A DNA stretch of 64,000 nucleotides, taken from assembly GCA_030431675.1 (NCBI GenBank), contig JAUIIV010000005.1, forward strand, positions 1 to 64,000, in the 5' to 3' direction. The notes beneath the pieces were generated by a model, which ran no database searches, was not told where the DNA came from, and was given only the letters and a program-made list of their open reading frames with translations. This stretch comes from Gammaproteobacteria bacterium. GTDB taxonomy: Bacteria > Pseudomonadota > Gammaproteobacteria > UBA6186 > Azoamicaceae. The translations under genes and the position numbers were made by a program. Of this stretch, positions 1 through 8,424 are shown in pieces (position 1 is the first letter of the stretch; each line of letters opens with the position of its first letter).

Positions 1-262
1 TAAATTCAGCTGTATACCTTTTGTTTGTTCTTGCCATTTAACACCTCTTTGTCTTCTCACAAATTTTAACAAATTAGTGTCCGGTATGTCGGGGGAAGAT
101 TAAGGTGAGCCTACCTTAGCACTTCGGGTAAGTATGCTTAAATACTTGGGTGAGGCAGTGTAAAAAATATTTTTAAAAAAGTGCTCTGGGCTATAGACTT
201 TTTCTGCAGATATGCTAAATAGTGGTTGTAGGGATTTTCCTACGTATATGACGGAGTCTACT

Positions 263-331
263 ATGGCTAAAGCAAAAAATCCTGCAAACCAAACCTCTAA
301 CGAAGGACCTAAAAAGAAGAAGGGTAAGTAA
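263..331 (+). CDS. Small lysine-rich basic peptide (22 aa), putative
   Basis: Short reading frame ending in a run of Lys/Gly (GPKKKKGK). The start at 263 is chosen because GGAG lies 6 nt upstream; an in-frame ATG at 248 lacks a ribosome site. It is followed directly by two hairpins, consistent with a short self-contained transcript. No family is recognised; the basic tail could bind nucleic acid, but that is a guess. A longer minus-strand frame over the same bases has no supporting signal and was judged a shadow. Confidence 0.35.
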   Translation: MAKAKNPANQTSNEGPKKKKGK

Positions 332-343
332 TATTTGTTGTGT

Positions 344-365
344 GGCCTACATGATGACGTAGGCC
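344..365. terminator. Hairpin downstream of the basic peptide
   Basis: Perfect 7-bp inverted repeat GGCCTAC/GTAGGCC with an 8-nt loop, 12 nt after the stop of the small peptide. It has no clear U-tract, so it may be a weak terminator or an mRNA 3'-end stabiliser. Confidence 0.4.
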
Positions 366-381
366 GTGTTAACTTGTCCAT

Positions 382-414
382 ATAAGGTGCATCGTTATTC
401 CTGGTGCACCTTAT
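382..414. terminator. 10-bp stem hairpin before the HTH gene
   Basis: Perfect inverted repeat ATAAGGTGCA/TGCACCTTAT with a 13-nt loop. It ends 45 nt before the HTH gene and probably separates the transcription units. It reads equally on both strands. Confidence 0.4.
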
Positions 415-458
415 GCTTACTGCAAGTTTTAATTGACCCTTAATATATAGGAAGGCAT

Positions 459-710
459 ATGCTAGAACAGGTTGAAATTGATATAATTAGTATGCTCACA
501 AATGATATGCCGCCTAAAGCCATAGCAAACAAATTAAGTATTGGTAAAAATGCTTATTATAAGCACTACAAAAATATTCTTGATTGCGCTGAATGTTGGG
601 ATGAAAAAGAGCTAAAGGCTTGGTGGTCTGAAAACAGTTATCAATATACGAACGTAAAGTCTGCCAAGATAATCCCAATGAAAAGGGCCCAGGTAAGTGA
701 CGAGGAATAG
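459..710 (+). CDS. Small helix-turn-helix protein (LuxR/GerE-like HTH)
   Basis: 83 aa. Residues 7-42 follow the pattern of a LuxR/GerE-type HTH: acidic start, then PPKAIANKLSIGKNAYYKH, which aligns with the usual (S/N)KEIA..L.IS..TV..H block. There is no receiver or ligand domain, so it is a stand-alone DNA-binding protein. GGAAGG lies 5 nt upstream of the ATG. The tail is Lys/Asp/Glu-rich without further features. The target is unknown; the MFS gene 200 bp downstream is one possibility. Function is inferred from the HTH pattern only. Confidence 0.55.
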   Translation: MLEQVEIDIISMLTNDMPPKAIANKLSIGKNAYYKHYKNILDCAECWDEKELKAWWSENSYQYTNVKSAKIIPMKRAQVSDEE

Positions 711-912
711 CGGATAGCAGGCCGGTTTCGTCAATTAAACCCGTGCCCTAAACGGAATTATCTTTCGCGATTTTTAGCTTATAGCAGGGGGCAAATGCTG
801 GTGCGCATAGGGATTAAATAGACCTTGGACAACAAAAAATATTGATAAAAGCTCTTGATTTTTACGAAGAAATACATCATATTTCACTCAAAATAATATA
901 GGTGAGGAACCA

Positions 913-2184
913 ATGGCTAGACATTTAGTGTCCCCTCTAGCAAGCTTGTCTTTGCTGGTCTTGGGGACACAGTTTTTTCAAATTTATGTGACTATGGGGC
1001 TAGCTGCGTCTGGTCATAGCGAGTTTGCCATAGGTATTGTTCACTCAGCCAGCTATTTTGGGCTGCTTATATCCGCCATTCATAGTGAAAAATTGATTCA
1101 TCGTATTGGGCATATTAGGGCGTTTAATACTTTTTCTAGCGTTATAACGGGGTGTATCCTTATTCAGGCATTTAGTAAGAATATTGGTCTATGGATGGTT
1201 GCTAGATTTTGTTCAGGGCTATCCTTGGCGGCTTTGTATGTCACTATAGAAAGCTGGTTATTGGCTGAGAGCACTATAGATAATAGAGGCAAGAGATTAG
1301 CAATTTATATGCTTGCCTTATATATAAGCCAAGCAATTAGCCCACAGTTTTTCAATTTTATTGAGGCTTCATCGCTACACCCATTCTTGCTTGCGGGCAT
1401 CTTGTGTGCACTTGCCAATATTCCTGTGAATCTGACCCGTCACTCAACTCCAGCACTGCCAGTTCGCAAGCCGCTAAAGATTTTGGAAGTATACAGTCTT
1501 AACCCATATGCATTCCTAGGCTGCTTTATCTCTGGTATTGCGCTTAGCTCTTTATATAGCTTTATGCCTAAATATGCTAGTGATATGGGGTTACCCATAG
1601 CCGGAATTATGTCTACCTTAATTTGCGGAGGTTTTTTGCTGCAGTGGCCATTGGGCAGGTTATCAGACGTATTTAATAGACAAAAAGTCCTGGTAGTGCT
1701 TGCTTTGTGTAGCACTATCCCTGGGGTTGCTTTAACTTACGGCATTCATACATTTACAGTATATTGCATGGCGTTTTTAGTTGGTGGCATTACGTTCGCA
1801 CTCTACCCAATCAGCATATCGCTGGCATGCGACAGACTAGAACATAGGTGTATTGTACAAACAACTGGCGTATTATTATTCTCATATAGCCTTGGGTCAG
1901 TATTAGGCCCTATTCTAGTATCTCTGGGCATAGAATGCTTAAAAGGCTCTTGGGTTTTATTTGCATTTATTTCTGCTGCAGTGGGAAGTTACGGTTTATA
2001 TGGAGCCAAGATACTTTTCAATCGGACAGCTTCGGAAATCGCTAAAGACGAGCATACTGTTGAATGTATACCTCTACCAAAACAAAGCCCTATCGCTAAC
2101 GAGTTAGACCCAAGACAAGAGGAATCGGAGGTCGACAGCACTATAGCTTCAAACAGCTTTGGCAATGAGGCATCTGAAGTATAG
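913..2184 (+). CDS. Major facilitator superfamily transporter
   Basis: 423 aa with about twelve hydrophobic segments in two halves. Residues ~55-65 (HSEKLIHRIGHIR) and ~244-256 (GRLSDVFNRQKVL) are the MFS motif-A-like loops between TM2/3 and TM8/9. The last ~60 residues form a hydrophilic tail not typical of the family. GTGAGGA precedes the ATG. The overall pattern resembles the YcaD-type MFS group, but the substrate cannot be predicted. The final 190 bp of the gene occur again at 4654-4845, so the 3' end has been duplicated or served as an insertion site. Confidence 0.85.
   Translation: MARHLVSPLASLSLLVLGTQFFQIYVTMGLAASGHSEFAIGIVHSASYFGLLISAIHSEKLIHRIGHIRAFNTFSSVITGCILIQAFSKNIGLWMVARFCSGLSLAALYVTIESWLLAESTIDNRGKRLAIYMLALYISQAISPQFFNFIEASSLHPFLLAGILCALANIPVNLTRHSTPALPVRKPLKILEVYSLNPYAFLGCFISGIALSSLYSFMPKYASDMGLPIAGIMSTLICGGFLLQWPLGRLSDVFNRQKVLVVLALCSTIPGVALTYGIHTFTVYCMAFLVGGITFALYPISISLACDRLEHRCIVQTTGVLLFSYSLGSVLGPILVSLGIECLKGSWVLFAFISAAVGSYGLYGAKILFNRTASEIAKDEHTVECIPLPKQSPIANELDPRQEESEVDSTIASNSFGNEASEV
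1995..2184 (+). repeat. Direct repeat copy A (3' end of the MFS gene)
   Basis: The last ~190 bp of the MFS gene, including its stop codon, recur at 4654-4845 in the same orientation. Agreement by eye is well above 90 percent, with a few substitutions and small indels. This copy is the intact coding one. Confidence 0.9.
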
Positions 2185-2302
2185 TAAATTGTTTTGGTAA
2201 AATATTTTTCAGGATACTTTTATTGTCGTTGTAATAGATGACTTTTTAGTATATCAAGAGCATTTTGAATGCTAGAAATAATTATCATAGGAGCATCATT
2301 GC

Positions 2303-3253
2303 ATGAGTGCTTTACATCCAAGGCGCAAAGATAAAATAATTAGAGGAATAATTCTTTATTCAAAAAAAGAAAACAATTTAAGTGATAAAGATTATAGTAT
2401 AAAGCGCCTTCTAGAGGTTGCAAGAAGTAAGAATATTGAAATAAAAATAGTTTTACCTGATCAATTTGAGCTTATTGTAACCAAGTTAGGTAAAAAAAGT
2501 ATTTTAATTGATGACGCTTTAGAGCCAATTCCAGATTTTGTGTTGCCAAGACTTGGCTCAAACACCACCTATTTTGCATTTTCAATTTTACGACAATTAG
2601 AGTACCTTGGAGTGTATGTTTGCAATAACGCGGAATCAATTTTTAGCGTCCAAGATAAATTATACATGCATCAGCTGCTTTCACGAAGCAAATTGTCCTC
2701 TCCGAATACAATGCTGGCCAAGTATCCTCTCTCAATTGAAGTGGTTAGGCGTGAAATAGGATTCCCATTAGTTATAAAAAATGTTACTGGTACGGAGGGG
2801 GCTGGCATATACTTATGTGACTCTGAAACAAAATTTGTTGACGTAATGGAGCTAATATATGCAAACAACCCTAAAGCAAATATCATATTACAAGAATTTA
2901 TAAAAAATAGTTATGGAAAGGACTTAAGGGTTTTTGTAATAGGTGGAAAAGTTGCAGGGTGTATGGAAAGAAAGTCTTCAACAAGTTTTAAAGCTAATGT
3001 TTCAAAAGGTGCTAGTGTATTTGCTCATGAACTAACACCAGAAATCGAATGGCTATCGACCGAAACAGCAAAATTATTCAATTTAGATATTGCTGGTGTC
3101 GACTTGCTATTCGATGAAAATGAGCTAAAAATATGCGAAGCAAACTCCTCTCCTGATTTTACTGGCTTGGAAAAAGTTGTAGGCAAAACCATTGCTGAAA
3201 GCATTATAGATTATATCTTAATCAAGATAGGTTGTAATTCAGAGGTAGAGTAA
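2303..3253 (+). CDS. RimK-like ATP-grasp ligase
   Basis: 316 aa. It has the RimK/ATP-grasp layout: N-terminal pre-ATP domain (~15-110, ending in DFVLPRLGSNTTYFAF), Lys in PLVIKNVTGTEGAGIYL (~150-170), ILQEFIK (~197), DLRVFVIGGKV (~207), and the metal-binding end GVDLLFD...ICEANSSPDF (~270-295). RimK-family enzymes form an amide between a carboxylate and an amino acid, usually glutamate, using ATP. It is distinct from the second rimK homologue at 5690. Its stop codon touches the ATG of the next gene, so the two are translationally coupled. The block is more AT-rich than its surroundings and bracketed by direct repeats, suggesting transfer. The substrate is unknown. Confidence 0.8.
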   Translation: MSALHPRRKDKIIRGIILYSKKENNLSDKDYSIKRLLEVARSKNIEIKIVLPDQFELIVTKLGKKSILIDDALEPIPDFVLPRLGSNTTYFAFSILRQLEYLGVYVCNNAESIFSVQDKLYMHQLLSRSKLSSPNTMLAKYPLSIEVVRREIGFPLVIKNVTGTEGAGIYLCDSETKFVDVMELIYANNPKANIILQEFIKNSYGKDLRVFVIGGKVAGCMERKSSTSFKANVSKGASVFAHELTPEIEWLSTETAKLFNLDIAGVDLLFDENELKICEANSSPDFTGLEKVVGKTIAESIIDYILIKIGCNSEVE

Positions 3254-4039
3254 ATGTGTAGATTTGTAGCATATTTTGGTGCGCAAAGCGTATTATTAAA
3301 GACTGTTTTAGAGGACCCAAGTAATTCTCTAATAAAGCAAAGTATTGATGCTAAAGAAGGAATTCACGCTGTGAATGCAGATGGGTTTGGCGTTGCGTGG
3401 TATAATTTTAATGTTGACAATGATCCCGCTCTTTTTAGGTCAATACAGCCGGCATGGAATGACGTTAATCTTTCTAACATGATTAACAAAATAGAATCAT
3501 CTTGTTTTTTAGCGCATGTTCGCGCTGCGACTATTGGAGATGTAGGCATAAATAATTGTCATCCATTTGTATACAAGAATTATGCGTTTGTTCACAATGG
3601 AACAATTGGTAATTTTAATTTATATAAAAAAGAAATAGCAACCCTGCTTGATGAAGAGCTATATTTATCTATAAAGGGCAACACAGATTCAGAACACTTG
3701 TTTTATTTAGTCATGCATTTTATAAAGCAGGGTAAACCTTTGAAAGATGCAGTTAAATCAGCTATCCATTGGATCTCAGAGATTCAGAGCAAATCTAATG
3801 ATTATTCAAGATTGAATATTCTTATTATGGATGGAAGCCAGATTGTATCTTCAAGGTATATTACTGATATAAACAAAGATTCTTTAGCGATAAAATATTT
3901 GGTATCAACAAAAAATAACTTGGCAATTGCTATAAGCTCGGAGCAGTTATCTGACGAGCCTTCTTGGGAGGAGCTTCCTCTGAATCATTTGTTATCTGTT
4001 GAAAGAAATAATATGAACATTTCTATAGAGGAAATATAA
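3254..4039 (+). CDS. Class II glutamine amidotransferase-like hydrolase (YafJ/EgtC type)
   Basis: 261 aa. Begins Met-Cys-Arg-Phe, placing Cys2 as the N-terminal nucleophile of class II (Ntn) amidotransferases after Met removal. Other family marks are NADGFGVAWYN (~40-50), FLAHVRAATIGDVGINNCHPF (~80-100, containing the active-site loop) and FVHNGTIGNF (~109-118). It is a stand-alone domain with no synthase partner fused. EgtC-like members remove a gamma-glutamyl group. Coupled directly to the ATP-grasp ligase (no intergenic base), it could supply ammonia, trim gamma-glutamyl products or reverse the ligation; the sequence does not decide. Confidence 0.8.
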   Translation: MCRFVAYFGAQSVLLKTVLEDPSNSLIKQSIDAKEGIHAVNADGFGVAWYNFNVDNDPALFRSIQPAWNDVNLSNMINKIESSCFLAHVRAATIGDVGINNCHPFVYKNYAFVHNGTIGNFNLYKKEIATLLDEELYLSIKGNTDSEHLFYLVMHFIKQGKPLKDAVKSAIHWISEIQSKSNDYSRLNILIMDGSQIVSSRYITDINKDSLAIKYLVSTKNNLAIAISSEQLSDEPSWEELPLNHLLSVERNNMNISIEEI

Positions 4040-4157
4040 TTCTTTGCCAAAACCCCCACTACATTTTTGAAAATTAGTAAAAAATATATATTGACAAATG
4101 TTAAATTTTGTTGTAGAACCTGCTATTACTTTACTCATAATAATTAGGTGCAAATTT

Positions 4158-4634
4158 ATGAAATTTAATAAAATAATTTTAATAGCCGCTATGTTTTTAG
4201 CGTTTTCAAATATTACAGGATGCTGTGGTTCATGTTGTCAGCAACATGTGCAAGAAAAAAATATTAGCACTTCAAATAAGCCATCTCAAGAAATGCAAAC
4301 TGTAGTATTCTCCTTTCCTTATGATAGCAGCGTTGTAACCGCAGCTAATATTGAGATTTTAGATCAAAAAGTTGACGAGATAAAGGTTTCTAATCTTAGA
4401 TTGAAAATTGTAGGGCATGCAGATCAAAGAGGTAGTGATGCATATAATATGCAGTTAGGGATGAAACGGGCGCAGGCAGTTGCAGAAGTTCTAAGAAGTC
4501 GAGGCGTTCCTGCTAATCATATTTCTACGATTAGTTATGGAAAAACTAAGTTGCTAAGTCTTGAAAATAATGAGGATGCATACTCTAAAAATAGGCGGGT
4601 AGAGATTATTTGTGAAAGTGAAATGGTTGACTAG
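4158..4634 (+). CDS. Pal/OmpA-family outer-membrane lipoprotein
   Basis: 158 aa from the preferred start at 4158; an upstream in-frame ATG at 4098 would put hydrophobic residues before the signal peptide. The N-terminus is a lipoprotein signal with lipobox NITGC, so Cys22 would be lipidated. The C-terminal half is an OmpA-like peptidoglycan-binding domain: KIVGHADQRGSDAYNM, RAQAV, then NRRVEI. Pal proteins tether the outer membrane to peptidoglycan, but this one is far from any tol genes and may be an accessory paralogue. It is the last gene of the block between the direct repeats. Confidence 0.8.
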   Translation: MKFNKIILIAAMFLAFSNITGCCGSCCQQHVQEKNISTSNKPSQEMQTVVFSFPYDSSVVTAANIEILDQKVDEIKVSNLRLKIVGHADQRGSDAYNMQLGMKRAQAVAEVLRSRGVPANHISTISYGKTKLLSLENNEDAYSKNRRVEIICESEMVD

Positions 4635-4653
4635 TTGTGATCAATAGCAAATA

Positions 4654-4845
4654 TTTATATGGAACCAAGATACTATTCCAATCGGACAGCTTCGGAAATC
4701 GCTAAAGACGAGCATACTGTTGAATGTATACCTCTACCAAAACAAAGCCCCATAGCTAACGAGTTAGCCCCAAACAGGAGGAATCGGAGGTTGACAGCAC
4801 TATAGAGCCTCAAACAGCTTTGGCAATGAGGCATCTGAAGTATAG
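4654..4845 (+). repeat. Direct repeat copy B, MFS 3'-end remnant
   Basis: Second copy of the MFS 3' end starting 19 nt after the lipoprotein stop. Three indels break the reading frame and no upstream MFS sequence is attached, so it is non-coding. Together with copy A it brackets the ATP-grasp, amidotransferase and lipoprotein genes. Confidence 0.9.
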
Positions 4846-4904
4846 CAATACTGGCAGTTCTTGCGTAGTCTTGTATCCCTAGGAACCTGCTGCATTAAAT
4901 TTCA

Positions 4905-5570
4905 CTAAGCAGCTTTTTCCTTTTTCATAGATGACTGTGCTACTGCAAAAATTGTCTTAAATTGCGCAATTGTTCTGGCAACTTTACTTGTAGGCATGTC
5001 AGCATTATCATTATTCATCAAATTGAGGTGAAAATTTGCCACATTCAAATAAGGTAGAAATTGATCCGTTTTAAAATCTAATATAGAGTTTATGATCTCA
5101 TTCCTGTGATCCCCTAGAGAATGCAATGAACTTTGATCTTCTGTGGTCCATAAAGTAGCATCTTTATTTTTTATATCTAAGATTTTTTGTTCAACCAAAA
5201 TTCCCTGTTCTATACTCAATAACAAAAACTCCAGCTCTGTTGCGAACATCTTATTAAACAAGTGCTTACAATTATCTATAGATTCTTTTAGCTTATTAAA
5301 CTCTAAAGACATCTTGTATTCGCCATTTTCTAATTCTTGCAGATAATGCCTAAAGCCTTTCTCTAGATTTATATTTTTAATAAAATCGATGACATCTTTG
5401 TAGATTTGTTTTCGTAATTCAAACACCTTAAAATTAATGTCTACATTCATAGAACGACTATTGAACTTCAGTTGATTTAGGTTAAAGAAAATAATAACTA
5501 AAGTAGACACATTCATACAAACGCTCCCTATAGCGCTTAGCGCCGCCGCGTTATTAGCTACCCAACTCAT
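4905..5570 (-). CDS. Hypothetical protein with one N-terminal membrane segment
   Basis: 221 aa. One hydrophobic segment at ~10-30 (AIGSVCMNVSTLVIIFFNL) followed by a mostly helical, charged domain (~40-205) ending in Lys/Glu. No family is recognised. The layout, membrane anchor plus a long cytoplasmic helical region, resembles small membrane-anchored proteins found in accessory islands, but no function can be assigned. It lies between the direct-repeat remnant and rimK and faces away from the island block. Confidence 0.5.
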   Translation of the reverse strand: MSWVANNAAALSAIGSVCMNVSTLVIIFFNLNQLKFNSRSMNVDINFKVFELRKQIYKDVIDFIKNINLEKGFRHYLQELENGEYKMSLEFNKLKESIDNCKHLFNKMFATELEFLLLSIEQGILVEQKILDIKNKDATLWTTEDQSSLHSLGDHRNEIINSILDFKTDQFLPYLNVANFHLNLMNNDNADMPTSKVARTIAQFKTIFAVAQSSMKKEKAA

Positions 5571-5689
5571 AGCATTATCCCCTAGTGTAAATTATAAAGG
5601 AATCGTATCACATATTTACTAGCAATGCGGATTTTATCCAAGCCAATATGCGCTAAAGTCAGCGTGATGCCTAAACCTGAAAAAACCAA

Positions 5690-6595
5690 TCACCCTTTGC
5701 CTCTCGTACGGTTTGTGTGTGTAGGTTGGTGCTTTTCAATAAATTCAATAATTTTGTTAGCCACATCGATCCCTGTAGTTGTTTCAATTCCTTCTAGTCC
5801 TGGTGAAGAATTCACCTCTAAAACTAGGGGACCACGAGCTGAGCGCATAATATCGACACCAGCTACATTTAACCCCATGATCTGTGCAGCACGTACAGCA
5901 GTTTTGCGCTCTTCAGGTGATATTTTAATTGATGATGCAGTGGCTCCGCGATGTATATTAGATCTAAACTCTCCTGGCTTTGCCTTGCGCGACATCGAGG
6001 CCACTACTCGCTCACCTATAACAAAGCATCGTATATCTTCACCACTTGATTCCTTAATGTATTCTTGTGCAAGAATATTTGCATCTAATTCCATAAAAGC
6101 GCCTATAACACTTTCGGCTGCCTGCTGTGTTTCTGCTAATACAACACCCATACCCTGTGTGCCTTCTAGTAACTTGATGACTAAGGGTGCATCACTAGCT
6201 ATTTTGATTAAATCTCTCACATCGTCTGGAGAGTTAGCAAAACCTGTTATAGGCATGCCTATGCCTTTGCGTGATAATAATTGTAAAGAACGTAGTTTAT
6301 CGCGTGATCTAGAAATCGAAACTGATTCATTAAGAGTAAAGACCCCCATCATTTCAAACTGCCTAACTACTGCGGTGCCATAGAAAGTAATAGATGCACC
6401 TATTCTAGGGATAACAGCATCAGGCTTATCTAGAGGTTTGCCCCGATAGTGTATTTCGGGATGCGTCGACGTGATATTCATATAGCATCGAGTAGTATCT
6501 ACAATTTCAACTTCATGTCCACGAGCGATTCCAGCTTCTATTAAGCGTTTTGATGAATATAACTTCGTATTTCTAGATAAAATTATAATTTTCAT
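5690..6595 (-). CDS. rimK: RimK, ribosomal protein S6--L-glutamate ligase family
   Basis: 301 aa, the usual RimK length. Landmarks in order are [20 protein letters not shown] (start), [15 protein letters not shown] (~58-72), [16 protein letters not shown] (~136-151), [51 protein letters not shown] (~244-270; cut at natural strand breaks). These are the ATP-grasp metal and nucleotide sites. RimK adds glutamates to the S6 C-terminus in enterobacteria and pseudomonads. Its ATG overlaps the stop of the upstream protease gene (TAATG), as in rimB-rimK pairs. Confidence 0.9.
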   Translation of the reverse strand: MKIIILSRNTKLYSSKRLIEAGIARGHEVEIVDTTRCYMNITSTHPEIHYRGKPLDKPDAVIPRIGASITFYGTAVVRQFEMMGVFTLNESVSISRSRDKLRSLQLLSRKGIGMPITGFANSPDDVRDLIKIASDAPLVIKLLEGTQGMGVVLAETQQAAESVIGAFMELDANILAQEYIKESSGEDIRCFVIGERVVASMSRKAKPGEFRSNIHRGATASSIKISPEERKTAVRAAQIMGLNVAGVDIMRSARGPLVLEVNSSPGLEGIETTTGIDVANKIIEFIEKHQPTHTNRTRGKG

Positions 6596-7026
6596 TATTT
6601 TTTGCCAAGCATAAATGAGCGATGCGGATCAACTATAAAATTTTTAGAAATACCAGTTCTGCCTACCAACAATCTAAAACCCATACTATCTCTATTTGTT
6701 AGGGTTAGGTCTATTTGGTAATGCAGGTCGTCTATCTTTATAGTAGTGCACACAGTTGTTCTTAACTCCCTTTGACCGTTAGAACTACGCACATATCTTT
6801 GATCAACTAGGTCGGCTATGCAATGTACTCGATAGCGCTTATTAGATTTCAAAGGTGAAACAGTAAAACGCGCTTTTCTCTTACCGCTCTTGGTGGTGTA
6901 AATTTCTATGTCCTCAGCGTGCAGCGCCGAAGTACGTGCACCTGTATCTATCTTGGCTTTAACTCGTTTTATGCCTAATTCTGGGAATCCAGCCCATTCT
7001 CGCCAACCTATAATATGCTTTATCAT
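6595..7026 (-). CDS. rimB: RimB-like retropepsin-type protease
   Basis: 143 aa from the start at 7026, chosen for the GAGAGAG ribosome site; an in-frame ATG at 7053 has none. Residues ~21-32 ([12 protein letters not shown]) carry the DTGA signature of retropepsin-like aspartic proteases, annotated in databases as ATP-dependent zinc protease family (PF05618). LLVGRTGI near the C-terminus is the second conserved block. In Pseudomonas RimB regulates RimK-modified S6. Here it precedes and overlaps rimK by one base, so the two should be co-expressed. Confidence 0.85.
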   Translation of the reverse strand: MIKHIIGWREWAGFPELGIKRVKAKIDTGARTSALHAEDIEIYTTKSGKRKARFTVSPLKSNKRYRVHCIADLVDQRYVRSSNGQRELRTTVCTTIKIDDLHYQIDLTLTNRDSMGFRLLVGRTGISKNFIVDPHRSFMLGKK

Positions 7027-7128
7027 AGACTCTCTCAGATTTAACAATGTCATGCTACCAACATAAGTATCACCATTTTTTTATAGAAGCTTAAGATGAT
7101 CAATAATAGTTGTTAGTTAATTATCTTC

Positions 7129-7158
7129 TTACACTTTCTAATTCTAGTAAATTATACT
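7129..7158 (+). promoter_or_regulatory. Sigma-70-like promoter for the aspartoacylase-family gene
   Basis: TTACAC and TATACT separated by 18 bp in the divergent gap between rimB and the 7199 gene, pointing toward the latter. The -10 box ends about 40 nt before the TTG start. Confidence 0.45.
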
Positions 7159-7198
7159 ACAATCGTACAAGGTAAAATTGTAGAAATTAGAAAAATTT

Positions 7199-8212
7199 TT
7201 GAGACAGCGAAAAGATTTTGAGCTTTTTGGTACTGTAGTGTCGCCTGGGAAGAGCACTATTATAAACGCTCCTTTACCTAGCTTGTATTCACATGCAACT
7301 ACCCAAACTCCTATATATGTAAGGCATGCAATAAAACAAGGACCTGTTTTGTTAATTACAGGGGCGCTGCATGGGGATGAAATAAACAGTATAGAAATAG
7401 TTAGGAGGATGTTAAACTCAAAAAAATCCAAATTGACTAGTGGCACCTTAATTGCAATTCCAATTGTTAATATATATGGCTTTGTTACTTTATCTAGGTA
7501 TCTGCCCGATGGACGTGATCTAAATCGTAGTTTTCCTGGGTCAGCAAGTGGTTCGTTGGCAGCTCGATTAGCTTACTTCTTGGGCAATGAGATATTGCCT
7601 AAAGCAGATTATGTAATTGATTTACACACGGGAAAAGAGCATAGAACAAATTTTCCACAAATAAGAGCTACTATAGATTGTCAAAAGACGCTTAAGTTTG
7701 CGAAATCGTTTGATGCACCAATTATTATCAATTCAAATATTCGAGATGGCTCTTTGCGAGGATTAGCGCAGGAACAAAATATTCCTTCATTGGTCTATGA
7801 GGGAGGTGAGGGCTTGAGGTTTGATGAAGTTGCAATTAGATATGGTGTTCGAGGCATACTAAACGCAATGTCAAAATTAAAATTGACTACAACCTCGAGT
7901 TGCAACAAAGTGGAATCTATAATTTTGAGGAATACCAGCTGGATTAGGGCTCCCGTTAGTGGAATGTTATATTTAAAAAAAAGATTGGGTGAAAAAATTG
8001 TAAAAGGTGCTGTAATAGGACATATATTTGACCCTTTTACCTCAAAAAACGAAAATCTGACTTCATCCCTGAACGGAATAATTATCGGTAAAAATAATTT
8101 ACCCTTGGTAACCCAGGGTGACGCTTTACTCAATGTAGCGATTCCAGGAAAACGTTCTTCTGCCAGTATAGATGAGATTGAAGACCAATTATATGATGAA
8201 TATAATTCTTGA
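7199..8212 (+). CDS. Succinylglutamate desuccinylase/aspartoacylase family protein
   Basis: 337 aa. Zinc carboxypeptidase (M14-like) features of the AstE/AspA family: GALHGDEINSIE (~55-66, first two metal ligands), DGRDLNRSFPG (~100-110, substrate Arg) and VIDLHTG (~139-145, third ligand), with YEGGEG (~197) as catalytic Glu region. The C-terminal ~90 residues are the beta-rich biotinyl-like domain. The start is TTG; an in-frame stop at 7181 leaves no earlier option. The family hydrolyses N-acyl amino acids. Divergent location beside rimB-rimK is common, suggesting a role in glutamate-tail or gamma-glutamyl metabolism, which is inference. Confidence 0.8.
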   Translation: MRQRKDFELFGTVVSPGKSTIINAPLPSLYSHATTQTPIYVRHAIKQGPVLLITGALHGDEINSIEIVRRMLNSKKSKLTSGTLIAIPIVNIYGFVTLSRYLPDGRDLNRSFPGSASGSLAARLAYFLGNEILPKADYVIDLHTGKEHRTNFPQIRATIDCQKTLKFAKSFDAPIIINSNIRDGSLRGLAQEQNIPSLVYEGGEGLRFDEVAIRYGVRGILNAMSKLKLTTTSSCNKVESIILRNTSWIRAPVSGMLYLKKRLGEKIVKGAVIGHIFDPFTSKNENLTSSLNGIIIGKNNLPLVTQGDALLNVAIPGKRSSASIDEIEDQLYDEYNS

Positions 8213-8376
8213 CAGTTATTTCTAAAACTTTCTCAAAGCCTGTTGCTTTACTGAAATAAAGAAGTGCAAAGCAAGCCTAGGTCAGAAAGATTTGTAAAGA
8301 TTATTTAAATTAGAATTTATTGAGGATAATATATATTGTAAGTGCGAAAAATTAAGTTTCGTGACCCAGTTGTAGA

Positions 8377-8391
8377 AATCTAGCCTAGATT
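8377..8391. promoter_or_regulatory. Palindrome upstream of the M3-like gene
   Basis: AATCTAG-C-CTAGATT is a perfect 7-bp inverted repeat around one base, 33 nt upstream of the ATG at 8425. Its position and form suggest an operator or a 5'-UTR hairpin. Confidence 0.35.
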
Positions 8392-8424
8392 AACCCAGGG
8401 ATTTTAAGATAGGGGGAACTCATT

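Noticed and set aside
100..381. Minus-strand 93-codon open frame with a hydrophobic centre.
   Set aside because: No ribosome site, and it covers the opposite strand of the better supported basic peptide and its hairpin.
5625..6383. Plus-strand 252-codon open frame.
   Set aside because: Lies opposite rimK, whose motifs are intact; the plus frame has no recognisable features.
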